Assembly: GCF_014646335.1 (NCBI RefSeq)
Contig: NZ_BMNG01000005.1
Coordinates: 491,419 to 555,418 of the forward strand
Origin: Streptomyces lasiicapitis
Lineage (GTDB): Bacteria > Actinomycetota > Actinomycetes > Streptomycetales > Streptomycetaceae
Direction of reading: 5' to 3'
DNA length: 64,000 nucleotides
Position numbers and translations under genes: made by a program. This document shows, piece by piece, positions 50,775-58,906 of the stretch. Each line of letters opens with the position of its first letter. Positions within the stretch are counted from its first letter, which is position 1. Under the pieces are notes generated by a model. That model worked only from the letters and a program-made list of their open reading frames with translations, did not search any database and was not told the DNA's origin.

Positions 50775-52034
50775 ATGGCGTTGTACGAGGCGTGGGGTGG
50801 GGGCGGTCGGCAGGGCGGCGATGACCGGGCGGGGGAGGGTGATTTGCTGCCTGCGCTCAGTCCTGCCGCCCGTGCCCTCGCCGCGCGTTGTGAGCCCCGC
50901 GTCAACGAGCTCGCCCGTCGCATGGCCCGTGAGGCCTTCGAGCGGCTGCCCGGTTACGCGGGCCTGCCCGCCGACGTGAAGGACGTCGAGATCGCCGCCA
51001 CCGCACGGCACGGCATGCGGCTCTTCCTCGACCGGGCGGCGGGCGGTCGGCCGCCCACGGCCGTTGGCTATGACCTGTTCCGCGAGCGTGCCGCCCAGCG
51101 CGCCGACGAGGGCATGCCCCTGCACCTGCTCCTCGGCACCCACTGCCTGGGCGCCCACGTGCTGTGGCGGGCCTTGCGCGACGCCGCGGGGCCCGCCGAC
51201 GCGACCGCCCTCGCCGAACTCAGCGACCACCTCTTCGCCGCCCAACGGCGCGTCGTCACGGCCGTGACCGAGACCTACCTCGACGAACAGGCCGCCATCG
51301 CCGCCGAACGGCGCGAGGAACGGCGCACGCTCGCCCGCGCGCTGCTCGACGGCACGCCCGCGCCGGGCGCCGATGCGGCCGGGTTTGCCGGGCCCGTGGT
51401 CGTACTCTGCCTGCGCCTTGACGAGGGGCCGCGGCCCGGGACGAGCGCGGGCCCCGTCGCCGTACGCCGCCTCGTGCGCCGACTCCAGTCCGCCCTCGAC
51501 CGGGCCTTCGGTACGCAGGTGCTGATGCTGGTGGAGGGGGGTGGTGGGCATGTGCTGGTGCCCGGGGAGCGGGACCTTCCCGAACTCGACCTTCTGGTCG
51601 GGGAGTTGCGTGAGCTGTGTGGGGCAGGTCTGCGGCTCGCCGCCGCCACCGTCGCCGAGCCGGCCCGTATCCCGGAAGCCGCCCGCACCACCGAAGAGGT
51701 CATCCGCGTCGCCCGTGCCTGCGGCCGCCCGCCCGGGGCGCACGTACTCGACGACGTACTCCTCGAGTACCACCTCTCCCGCCCCAGCGCCGGCAGCGCC
51801 CGCATCGCCGCGCTCCTCGAACCCGTCGCCGAGCGGCCGGAGTTGCTCGACACGCTGCGTACGTATCTGAAGCTGCGCCAGGACCGCCGCGCCACCGGGC
51901 GCCTGCTCAGCCTGCACCCGAACACGGTCGACAACCGTCTTGCTCGCATATCGGCCTTGACCGGGCTCGACCTCACCGCGTCCCATGGGACGGCACTCGC
52001 CCTCGCGGCGCTGCTGCTGCGGGACCTGGAGTAG
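50775..52034 (+). CDS. PucR-type transcriptional regulator (HTH_30)
   Basis: 419 aa. The N-terminal two thirds are helical (RERAAQRADEGMPLHLLLGTHCLGAHVLW, RRVVTAVTETYLDEQAA), followed by a GGDEF-like alpha/beta region (VEGGGGHVLVPGERD, LAAATVAEPARIPEAARTTEEV). The C-terminal PucR helix-turn-helix is ELLDTLRTYLKLRQDRRATGRLLSLHPNTVDNRLARI. The HTH class controls purine, amino-acid or secondary-metabolite genes. ATG 50775 has GGAG eight bases upstream; a GTG at 50766 is an alternative. Target genes are not evident from neighbours. Confidence 0.82.
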   Translation: MALYEAWGGGGRQGGDDRAGEGDLLPALSPAARALAARCEPRVNELARRMAREAFERLPGYAGLPADVKDVEIAATARHGMRLFLDRAAGGRPPTAVGYDLFRERAAQRADEGMPLHLLLGTHCLGAHVLWRALRDAAGPADATALAELSDHLFAAQRRVVTAVTETYLDEQAAIAAERREERRTLARALLDGTPAPGADAAGFAGPVVVLCLRLDEGPRPGTSAGPVAVRRLVRRLQSALDRAFGTQVLMLVEGGGGHVLVPGERDLPELDLLVGELRELCGAGLRLAAATVAEPARIPEAARTTEEVIRVARACGRPPGAHVLDDVLLEYHLSRPSAGSARIAALLEPVAERPELLDTLRTYLKLRQDRRATGRLLSLHPNTVDNRLARISALTGLDLTASHGTALALAALLLRDLE

Positions 52035-52055
52035 GGGACTGGAGGGTGTGGGGCT

Positions 52056-52574
52056 GTGGATCTTCTTGTGCGGCATCGTGGTGCCGCCGACCTCGGCGCC
52101 TGCGCGCGCGTGCTCGCCGAGGTGCATCGGGGCGATGGGTATCCCACCAACTGGCCCGCGGATCCCGCTGGTTGGCTGACGCCCTCCGGGATGGTCGGAG
52201 CGTGGGTGGCGGTCGCGGGGCCCGGTGGGGGTGTCGCCGGGCATGTCGGGCTCTGCGCCCCGGGGGACGGTGACATCGCGCCGGAGATGTGGGGCGAGCG
52301 GGGTGGGGCCGGTGGGGTGGCCGTGGTCAGCCGGCTGTTCGTGGCGCCGTCCGCCCGGGGGCGGGGGATCGGTGCCGTGCTGCTCGACCGGGTGGCGGAG
52401 GCGGCGCGGGAGCGCGGGCTGTGGCCGGTCCTCGACGTGGTGGCGTCGGACGCGGGGGCCGTGGCGCTGTACGAGCGGGCGGGCTGGGAGCTGCTCGGGG
52501 TCGGTGAGCAGCGGTGGAGTGCGCGGCAGACGGTGACCGTGCGGTGTTATGCGGGATCGGCCCCTCCTGCCTGA
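52056..52574 (+). CDS. GNAT-family N-acetyltransferase
   Basis: 172 aa. The acetyl-CoA loop is VVSRLFVAPSARGRGIGAVLLDRVAEAA (the RGRGIG turn), with VLDVVASDAGAVALYERAGWELLGV as the closing strands. GTG 52056 follows GGAGGG by nine bases and the PucR gene by 21 bp, so they may be cotranscribed. The 3' end overlaps the convergent LysR gene by 28 bp. Acceptor unknown. Confidence 0.85.
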   Translation: MDLLVRHRGAADLGACARVLAEVHRGDGYPTNWPADPAGWLTPSGMVGAWVAVAGPGGGVAGHVGLCAPGDGDIAPEMWGERGGAGGVAVVSRLFVAPSARGRGIGAVLLDRVAEAARERGLWPVLDVVASDAGAVALYERAGWELLGVGEQRWSARQTVTVRCYAGSAPPA

Positions 52575-53482
52575 GCCTGGCTCGCCACCCCCCGCAGCGC
52601 CCCTAGAAACCCTCGCAACACCGGCCCCTCCGGCGCCGTGGCTCGTACCGCCGCCCAGATCGACCGCACCGGCTCGGGGTCGTGGACCTCGCGGACCGCC
52701 AACTCCGGGTGGCCGTCCGAGGCCGAAGGCGCGAGCAGCCCCATCTCCGGGACCAGCGCCACGCCGACCCCCGCGGCCACGAAACCCTGCGCCGTCGCGT
52801 AGTCCCCGCTGTCCACCACGAAGTCCGGCGTGAAGCCCGCCGACCCGCACGCGTCGAGCACCGCGTCCAGGCACGGTCCGGGCAACTCGCTGCCCACCAG
52901 GGGCTCTTCGGCCAGGTCGGTGAGGCGGAGGGCGGGGCGGGCGGCGAGGGGGTGGGCGCGGGGGAGCACCGCGCGGTAGCGGTCGTCCAGGAGGTGGACG
53001 AAGCGGATGCCGTCCACGGGCGGCGCGTCGTGGCGGCGTACCACCAGCGCCGCGTCCGTGCGGCCCGCCTTCACCTCGGGCAGCGGGTCGTCCGGGTCGG
53101 TGAGGCGCAACTCCGCCTGAACGCCCGGGTGTTCGCTGCGCAGCCGGGCCAGCGCGGGCGCGACCAGACGGGCGCCCGCGGTGGCGAAGTAACGTACCGA
53201 GATACGTCCCGTGCGCCCCGCCCGCAGATCCGCGAGCGCCGTCTCCGCCTGGGCCACGTGCCGGCCGATCGTCGTCGCGCAGTCCGCGAGCAGCAGGCCC
53301 GCGTCCGTGGGCCGCACCCCGCGCCCGGTCCGCTCCAGGAGCGGCGTGCCCGCCTCCTTCTCCAGGGCCGCCATCTGCTGGCTGACCGCCGACGGGGTGT
53401 ACCCCAGGTGCCGGGCCGCCGCGGTGACCGAACCACTGCTCACCACCGCCCGCAGGATCTGCATGCGTCTCATGTCCAGCAT
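52547..53482 (-). CDS. LysR-family transcriptional regulator
   Basis: 311 aa. The N-terminal winged helix is MQILRAVVSSGSVTAAARHLGYTPSAVSQQMAALEKEAGTPLLERTGRGVRPT (read as successive helices), followed by a periplasmic-binding-like effector domain (ISVRYFATAGARLVAPALARL, FVAAGVGVALVPEMG). The divergent EamA transporter, 142 bp away, is the natural target for a LysR protein. ATG 53482 is the first Met of the family start MLDMRRM. Confidence 0.88.
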   Translation of the reverse strand: MLDMRRMQILRAVVSSGSVTAAARHLGYTPSAVSQQMAALEKEAGTPLLERTGRGVRPTDAGLLLADCATTIGRHVAQAETALADLRAGRTGRISVRYFATAGARLVAPALARLRSEHPGVQAELRLTDPDDPLPEVKAGRTDAALVVRRHDAPPVDGIRFVHLLDDRYRAVLPRAHPLAARPALRLTDLAEEPLVGSELPGPCLDAVLDACGSAGFTPDFVVDSGDYATAQGFVAAGVGVALVPEMGLLAPSASDGHPELAVREVHDPEPVRSIWAAVRATAPEGPVLRGFLGALRGVASQAQAGGADPA

Positions 53483-53624
53483 GGGTCCTACTCTACGCCC
53501 AGGATGTAGTTCTACTTAAGGCTGGCTTGGAATCTTTTCGCTTGTCTTATGGGTGGGAGCGCGGCACCGTCGACGGCGTACGTACGCATCACGTGCGTAC
53601 GCCCCGCCGACCCTGGAGCGCCCC

Positions 53625-54650
53625 ATGCGCATCGCCGTCCTCGCCCTGCTGTGGGGGTCGAGCTTCCTGTGGATCAAGCTCGCCCTGGAGGGCGGCCTCG
53701 CGCCGCTGCACGTCACCGTCGTGCGCTGCGCCCTCGGCGCCGCCGTGCTGCTCGTCCTCGCCCGCGTGGCCCGCCAGCGGCTGCCGCGCGGGCGTCGCGT
53801 CTGGGGCCATCTGGTCGTGGCCGCGCTGTTCTGCAACGCGCTGCCGTTCCTGTTGTTCAGCATCGGCGAGCAGACCGTCGACTCGGGCGTCGCCGGCGTC
53901 ATGAACGCCACCACTCCCCTGTGGTCACTGGGGCTCGGGCTGCTGCTCGGTACGGAGCGGGGGCTCGGCCCGCGGCGGCTCGCCGGGCTGCTTCTCGGCT
54001 TCGGCGGCACCCTGCTGATCTTCGCGCCGTGGCAGCAGTCGGGGCTCGCGAGCTGGGGAGCGGTCGCGTTGCTCGCCGCCGCCGTCAGCTACGCCGTCGC
54101 CTTCGCGTACATGGCCAGGCACCTCATCGGCCGCGGCACCCCGCCGCTCGCCCTCTCCGCCGCCCAACTCCTCATGGCCACCGGCCTGACCACCCTCGGC
54201 CTGCCCGCGAGCCCGCACACGGATTCGGCGCCGACTTCGACCGGTGTGCTCGCCGTCGTCGTACTGGGAATCTTCGGCACCGGGCTCACCTTCCACCTCA
54301 ACTCCCGCCTCATCGCCGACGAAGGGCCGACCGCGGCGGCCACGGTCGGCTATCTGCTTCCGGTCGTTTCGGTGGCTCTTGGTGCGGTCGTTCTCGGGGA
54401 GGAGATCGGGGCGCGGGTGGTGGGCGGGATGGTGGTGGTGCTTTTGGGGGTGGGGCTGACCCGGGCGGGTCGGAAGGGGGCGGGCCGTGGGCGTTCCGCA
54501 GTGGCCCGACCCGTGTCTCACCTGCCGAGCAGCGAGCGGACCGCCGACCTGTCCACCCCGTTGAGCGCCCGCACGACGAGCGGTGTGAGCAGCACGAGCA
54601 GCCAGCCCACGGCCGTCACGCCCGCGACCTGCCAGGGCGACTCGATGTAG
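53625..54650 (+). CDS. EamA/DMT-family transporter
   Basis: 341 aa with ten TM segments in two EamA repeats: RIAVLALLWGSSFLWIKLAL with VTVVRCALGAAVLL in the first, and SYAVAFAYMARHLIGRGTPPLALSAAQLL with a final VVGGMVVVLLGVGLTRAG in the second. It likely exports a metabolite such as an amino acid. GGAG is six bases before ATG 53625. The normal family C-terminus is reached near residue 285; the frame runs on for about 50 more low-complexity residues, 133 bp of it antisense to the sensor-domain gene. Probably controlled by the divergent LysR protein. Confidence 0.85.
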   Translation: MRIAVLALLWGSSFLWIKLALEGGLAPLHVTVVRCALGAAVLLVLARVARQRLPRGRRVWGHLVVAALFCNALPFLLFSIGEQTVDSGVAGVMNATTPLWSLGLGLLLGTERGLGPRRLAGLLLGFGGTLLIFAPWQQSGLASWGAVALLAAAVSYAVAFAYMARHLIGRGTPPLALSAAQLLMATGLTTLGLPASPHTDSAPTSTGVLAVVVLGIFGTGLTFHLNSRLIADEGPTAAATVGYLLPVVSVALGAVVLGEEIGARVVGGMVVVLLGVGLTRAGRKGAGRGRSAVARPVSHLPSSERTADLSTPLSARTTSGVSSTSSQPTAVTPATCQGDSM

Positions 54651-55180
54651 TACGCGTGGTGCTCGCCGCCGGACGTGAAGTCGTACACGCGGTAGCCCGG
54701 CCAGTCGAGGTACCGCTCGAACACCCAGGAGTACGTGGGGAACAGGGCGATCGTCCAGCCGGTCACCCAGAGCGTCAGCGACAGGACGAAGCTCGTCACC
54801 CGCCACGGGAACATGACGAGCTGGAAGACCAGGGCCTTCCAGCCCGCCGCGTCCGCGAGCCGCGCCCGCACCCGCGCCAAGGCGCCGTCCCCGTCCTTCC
54901 TCTGTACGTCCGCGGGTTCCGCCACTTCCAGGCCGAGCCGCTCCCGGGCCCGCCGCCGCTCGACCGCGCCGAGGCCGCGCGCCCCGGCCAGCATCACCGC
55001 GAACACCGGAAGGCCGAGCAGCGTGACCGCGAGGCCCGCGCCGAGCGAGAACAGCGTGACGGCGAAGACGAATCCGGCGATGGCCATGGGCAGGGAGGTG
55101 AGGGTGTAGCCGAACTCGCGGAAGGTGGCGGCGGAGAAGGGGCTGCGCCAGGCCGTGCGGGGGAGGGTGTCGGTTGTCAT
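54518..55180 (-). CDS. Sensor-domain membrane protein (orphan)
   Basis: 220 aa. Four hydrophobic segments are present: AIAGFVFAVTLFSLGAGLAVTLLGLPVFAVML (two helices), then VFQLVMFPWRVTSFVLSLTLWVTGWTIALFPTYSWV, and a last VAGVTAVGWLLVLLTPLVV. This is the putative-sensor domain that in actinobacteria usually precedes a histidine kinase; here no kinase or response regulator gene is adjacent, so it is an orphan. GAGG precedes ATG 55180 by about eight bases; an upstream start at 55198 is possible. Confidence 0.72.
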   Translation of the reverse strand: MTTDTLPRTAWRSPFSAATFREFGYTLTSLPMAIAGFVFAVTLFSLGAGLAVTLLGLPVFAVMLAGARGLGAVERRRARERLGLEVAEPADVQRKDGDGALARVRARLADAAGWKALVFQLVMFPWRVTSFVLSLTLWVTGWTIALFPTYSWVFERYLDWPGYRVYDFTSGGEHHAYYIESPWQVAGVTAVGWLLVLLTPLVVRALNGVDRSAVRSLLGR

Positions 55181-55329
55181 GGTGGGCCTCTTGTCCATCT
55201 GTTCGCCGAGGTGGGGACGTACCGTGCGACGTGCTGCGGTGTCCTCAACTCTGCTGTGGGCGTGGGCCCTGTGACATGGGGTGAGGTGGCGTCCCGGGGT
55301 GTACCTAGGCCCCCTCTTTCCGAAAGTGA

Positions 55330-55382
55330 CACCTTCTTACTGAAGAAGGTGACGCCTTCTTGCTGAAGGTGGTGGTGTCACA
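55330..55382. promoter_or_regulatory. Repeat-rich operator region before the SDR gene
   Basis: Perfect inverted repeat CACCTTCTT-ACTG-AAGAAGGTG (55330-55351), followed directly by a second, degenerate copy CGCCTTCTTGCTGAAGGTGG (55353-55372). Outer GTGACACC and GGTGTCAC arms flank the array. It lies 54-106 bp upstream of ATG 55436. The cognate regulator is unknown. Confidence 0.6.
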
Positions 55383-55435
55383 CCCAGGTTCAACTGACAC
55401 TCCCGCCCCCGCCGTCACCGCACGACGATCTCCCC

Positions 55436-56206
55436 ATGAAGCGATTCACGAACAAGACGGTCCTGATCACCGGTGGCACCAGCGGCATGGGGTACGCGGC
55501 GGCGCGCAGGTTCCTCGACGAGGGTGCGTACGTGGTGATCACCGGGCGCGACCGGGCCCGCCTGGACGCGGCTGCCGCGGCGCTGGACGCCGACGGCACC
55601 GGCGCGGAGCGGATCCTGACGGTCCGCGCCGACGTCACCTCGCTGCCGGACCTGGACCGCCTCGCCCGGAGCGTCGAGGCCTGGCGCGGGGGCCTGGATG
55701 CGGTCTTCGCCAACGCCGGGGCGGGCGTCTTCAAGGCGAGCACCGAATTCACCGAGGCCGACTTCGACCACACCGTCGACACCAACTTCAAGGGTGTCTT
55801 CTTTACGGTGCAGAAGACGTTGCCGCTGCTCAGGGACGGTGGCGCCATCGTCATCAACGCCTCCTGGACCCTGCACCGCGGCCTGTCCGTGGCGTCGGTG
55901 TACTCCGCCACGAAGGCCGCCGTCCACAACCTCGCCCGCACGCTGGGATCCGAACTCGCCCCGCGCCGCATCCGCGTCAACTCCGTGAGCCCCGGCTACA
56001 TCGACACCGACATGTACCGCGCCGCGAACACCACGCCCGAGGACGAGGCCCGCACCGCGGCGGAGGTCCCTCTCGGGGCTCTCGGTCACGCGGACGAGGT
56101 CGCGTCGGCGGTGGCGTTCCTGGCCTCGGAGGACGCTTCGTACGTCACGGGGCAGGACCTGGTCGTCGACGGGGGGTTGGTGGGGTCGGTGCCGGTGGGG
56201 GTGTAG
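55436..56206 (+). CDS. Short-chain dehydrogenase/reductase (SDR)
   Basis: 256 aa classical SDR: ITGGTSGMGYAAAR (cofactor loop), TGRDRAR after the second strand (Arg suggests NADPH), FANAGAGVF, NASWTLHRG (Ser), YSATKAAV (catalytic Tyr-Lys), and YVTGQDLVVDGG at the end. It is close to glucose/ribitol dehydrogenase-like SDRs common as HxlR- or TetR-controlled detoxification enzymes, in agreement with the operator array upstream. The 3' end overlaps the convergent MFS gene by 121 bp. Confidence 0.86.
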   Translation: MKRFTNKTVLITGGTSGMGYAAARRFLDEGAYVVITGRDRARLDAAAAALDADGTGAERILTVRADVTSLPDLDRLARSVEAWRGGLDAVFANAGAGVFKASTEFTEADFDHTVDTNFKGVFFTVQKTLPLLRDGGAIVINASWTLHRGLSVASVYSATKAAVHNLARTLGSELAPRRIRVNSVSPGYIDTDMYRAANTTPEDEARTAAEVPLGALGHADEVASAVAFLASEDASYVTGQDLVVDGGLVGSVPVGV

Positions 56207-57462
56207 GGGGTGGCCGGTGGGGCCGGGGCGGGCCGACGGCCGTGCGGCGGTGGTGCCGGTGTCCACAGGCGTACCGCCGCTGCCCCCGCCCCCAGTGCGA
56301 TCGCGCCGAGCACCGCGACCGCCCAGCCCAGACCGGCCGTCGCGCCCAGCCATCCGGCCAGCGGGTAGGTCAGCAACCAGCAGGCGTGCGAGAGCGAGAA
56401 CTGGGCGGCGAAGGCGGCGGTACGTTCCCCCGGCGGCGCCGAGCCGCGGATGAGGCGCCCGGCCGGGGTGAGCACCAGCGAGGACGCGGCGCCGAACGCC
56501 GCCCAGGCCGCGAGCAGCGCGGGCCAGCGCCAACCGCCGCCGCTCGTGGCCGTGATGGCCCCGAGCGCGGCGAACACGGCACCGAGCAGGAGCCCGCCGC
56601 GCAGCATCACGGCCCGGTCCCCGACCCGCTCCAGGACGCGGGGCAGCGCGAGCGCCACGGCCATCGACCCGGCTCCGTACGCGCCCAGCGCCAGCGGCAC
56701 CGCGCTCGCGGACCGGCCGAGGAAGTCGCGTACGTACACGACCGAGTTGACGGTGACCATGGCGCTCGCGGCTGCCACGGCGAGGTTGAGGGCGAGCAGG
56801 GAGCGCAGCCGGGGGACGGCGAGGAAGAGGCGGGTGCCCGCGGTGGCCTTGGCGTACGCGCTTCCGGCGGCCCGCGGCAGCGGGTCCTCGCGCCGCTTCG
56901 GCAGCGCGGCGGAGACCACCAGGACGGCCGAGGCGACGAAGCCGAGGACGGTGCCGGTGAACAGCCAGTTGTACGTGATCACGGAGAGCAGGACGGCGGC
57001 GAGCGCGGGGCTGAACAGGTTCTCCAGGTCGTACGCGAGCCGGGAGAGGGACAGCGCCCGGGTGTAGTCGCGCTCCTCGGGCAGCACGTCGGGGATCACG
57101 GCCTGGAACGTCGGCGTGAAGACGGCCGAGGCGGCCTGCAGCAGGAAGACCAGGACGTACACCTGCCAGACCTGGCCGACGAACGGCAGGAAGAGCGCGA
57201 CGGCGGCGCGGGTCAGATCCGCGCCCACCATCAGCGTCCGGCGCGGCAGCCGTCCCGCGACCGCGTCGACGGCCGGGGCGATCAGGACGTACGCCGCCAT
57301 CTTGATCCCGAGCGCGGTCCCGAGCACCGAACCGGCGGCGGGCCCCGCGATGTCGTACGCGAGCAGCCCGAGCGCGACGGTGGCGAGCCCGGTGCCGACG
57401 AGGGCGATGACCTGGGCGGTGAACAGGCGACGGTAGGTGGTGTCGCGCAGGACGGACAGCAT
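56086..57462 (-). CDS. MFS transporter with antisense-derived C-terminal tail
   Basis: 458 aa with about 12 TM segments: MLSVLRDTTYRRLFTAQVIALVGTGL and DAVAGRLPRRTLMVGADLTRA in the first half, then PALGSLLALNLAVA-type helices and GALITATSGG-type loop regions in the second. The family is a permease of the MFS_1/enterobactin-exporter kind. GGGAGC lies six bases before ATG 57462. The last ~45 residues are low-complexity and correspond exactly to the strand opposite the SDR 3' end, so the original stop seems to have been lost. The divergent ArsR gene and the shared operator imply ArsR control. Confidence 0.85.
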   Translation of the reverse strand: MLSVLRDTTYRRLFTAQVIALVGTGLATVALGLLAYDIAGPAAGSVLGTALGIKMAAYVLIAPAVDAVAGRLPRRTLMVGADLTRAAVALFLPFVGQVWQVYVLVFLLQAASAVFTPTFQAVIPDVLPEERDYTRALSLSRLAYDLENLFSPALAAVLLSVITYNWLFTGTVLGFVASAVLVVSAALPKRREDPLPRAAGSAYAKATAGTRLFLAVPRLRSLLALNLAVAAASAMVTVNSVVYVRDFLGRSASAVPLALGAYGAGSMAVALALPRVLERVGDRAVMLRGGLLLGAVFAALGAITATSGGGWRWPALLAAWAAFGAASSLVLTPAGRLIRGSAPPGERTAAFAAQFSLSHACWLLTYPLAGWLGATAGLGWAVAVLGAIALGAGAAAVRLWTPAPPPHGRRPAPAPPATPYTPTGTDPTNPPSTTRSCPVTYEASSEARNATADATSSA

Positions 57463-57517
57463 GGCGGCTCCCGGTCGCGGCGGGGGCGGGCGGCGCCGCC
57501 GCGGCATTCATTCTAAC

Positions 57518-57545
57518 AATCATGTGCGCAGTTGTGCACATATTG
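57518..57545. promoter_or_regulatory. ArsR-type operator between MFS and arsR genes
   Basis: CAAT-C-ATGTGC ... GCACAT-ATTG, a near-perfect inverted repeat with an 8-bp centre, next to the MFS -10 (TAGAAT on the minus strand, 57515-57510). It would block the transporter promoter. Confidence 0.65.
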
Positions 57546-57600
57546 ACGGGATGGGTGGGCGGGGGTGCTGTGCCGGGGGCGCTTGGCGGTTGCGTGGGTC

Positions 57601-57690
57601 CGCGCGGCCGTCACGTGGTCTGCCCAGGTCCGTTCGGCCGTCACGTGGTCCGCTCGGGTCCGCCCCGCCGTCACCCGGGCCCGCCCGCTC
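57601..57690. repeat. Three 30-bp tandem repeats upstream of arsR
   Basis: Units 57601-57630, 57631-57660 and 57661-57690 share CCGTCACGTGGTC-type cores; the third is more diverged. They lie directly before the arsR -10 (TAGGCT, 57691-57696). Confidence 0.85.
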
Positions 57691-57696
57691 TAGGCT
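57691..57696 (+). promoter_or_regulatory. -10 box of leaderless arsR promoter
   Basis: TAGGCT, six bases before ATG 57703. Confidence 0.5.
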
Positions 57697-57702
57697 GGTC
57701 GC

Positions 57703-58077
57703 ATGCCCGCACGCGACCACGCCCCCGCCTCGCCGGACGCGCACCCCGGCGACGCGCACCTGCGTGAGCCGGACGGCGCCCGGCTCACCGAGGCGACCCG
57801 GGTGTTCGCGCTGCTCTCGGACACGACCCGGCTGCACGTGCTGTGGCTGCTCGCCCTGGCCGAGGCGGACGCGGGCACCCTGGCCGACCGCTGCGAGGCC
57901 TCCCGCACGGCGGTCAGCCAGCACCTGGCGAAGCTGCGCCTCGCGGGGCTCGTCGAGACCCGGCGCGAGGGCCGCCACATCTACTACCGCCTCACCGACG
58001 GCCATCTGCGCCGCCTGGTCATGGAGGCCCTGAGCCACGCGGACCACCGGGTCAGCGGGCGGGCGCCGCACGACTGA
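57703..58077 (+). CDS. ArsR/SmtB-family repressor
   Basis: 124 aa. TEATRVFALLSDTTRLHVLWLLALAE leads into the helix-turn-helix ASRTAVSQHLAKLRLAGLVETRREGRHIYYRLTDGHL, standard for ArsR proteins. No ELCVCDL-type metal motif is present; His residues cluster at both ends (SHADHRVSGRAPHD), so a metal or other ligand could bind there. Divergent from the MFS transporter, with an inverted repeat between, so the transporter is probably the target. Confidence 0.87.
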   Translation: MPARDHAPASPDAHPGDAHLREPDGARLTEATRVFALLSDTTRLHVLWLLALAEADAGTLADRCEASRTAVSQHLAKLRLAGLVETRREGRHIYYRLTDGHLRRLVMEALSHADHRVSGRAPHD

Positions 58078-58152
58078 GGCGGGCCGGCGGGGGCCGGGGC
58101 GGCCGGTGGGGCAGGGTCGGCCGACTCGGCAGGGTCAGTCGACGCGACCGGG

Positions 58153-58854
58153 TCAGCCGACCAGGAACTCCCTGGCGGCCGCCGCCCCCGCGGCCGCGTC
58201 CCAGCCGCCGTCCCCGTCGTCCTTACCTATGCCGCCTTCGATGCCTATGGCACCCATGACCGCGAGCACCTGCTCCTCCGTCACGTCGCCGTCGGCCGCG
58301 ATCAGCGCGTCGATCGCCTCGCGCGGGGCGTCCGTACCGCCGGTGGCCCCCGGCGCCAGCCGCCCGCACTCGACGATGCTCTCGTGCGTCCGCTCCCCGC
58401 TGAGCGCGGGCAGCCCCACGCTGCGGAAGCCGTCGTCGATGCCGTACGCGGCCCGCTTCCAGCCACCGGTGTCGTACCCGTAGACGAAGCCCACGTACTG
58501 CTCCGCGTCCAGCGTCCGCCGCACCACGGGGTGCCACCAGTCGGGCGCGCCCGCGAGCAGGTCGGTCTCCTCCTCGCCGAACTCCTCGGCGGCCGGGCCG
58601 TAGTACGTGTCCGAATACTCGTGGTCGTGGCCTATCAGCACCGCGCGGCCGTCGCCGACAAGGTGCAGCTCGAGCCAGTTGCCGCCCCAGTCGTCGAAGT
58701 GCCAGACGCGCTCGCGCGCATGGCATCCCTGCGGCGACCCCGCCGCGGCACTGATCGCCGCGAACGCCGCCCAGCGCCCGCGCAGTTCCTCCGGGGCGGG
58801 CAAGTCCACATCCACAAGTCCCATGGCCGCGTCCGCCTCTCGTCCGTCGTTCAT
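58153..58854 (-). CDS. Conserved hypothetical protein, SMI1/KNR4-like appearance
   Basis: 233 aa. VWHFDDWGGNWLELHLVGDGRAVLIGHDHEYSDTYYG and a middle WWHPVVRRTLDAEQYVGFVYGYDTGGWKRAAYG are acidic, Trp/Tyr-rich segments reminiscent of SMI1/SUKH-type immunity proteins, but I cannot place it firmly. The C-terminus is acidic and Gly/Ala-rich (IGKDDGDGGWDAA). ATG 58824 (MGLVDVDLP) is an alternative start with GAGAGG upstream. No toxin gene is adjacent. Confidence 0.6.
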   Translation of the reverse strand: MNDGREADAAMGLVDVDLPAPEELRGRWAAFAAISAAAGSPQGCHARERVWHFDDWGGNWLELHLVGDGRAVLIGHDHEYSDTYYGPAAEEFGEEETDLLAGAPDWWHPVVRRTLDAEQYVGFVYGYDTGGWKRAAYGIDDGFRSVGLPALSGERTHESIVECGRLAPGATGGTDAPREAIDALIAADGDVTEEQVLAVMGAIGIEGGIGKDDGDGGWDAAAGAAAAREFLVG

Positions 58855-58906
58855 CCGCCGGAACCCATTGAAGCGCGCGCCACTGACATCGCCGTCGGCC
58901 GCGAAG

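Noticed and set aside
57601..57690. CRISPR-like 30-bp repeats
   Set aside because: The units are head-to-tail without spacers and only three in number; no cas genes are nearby.
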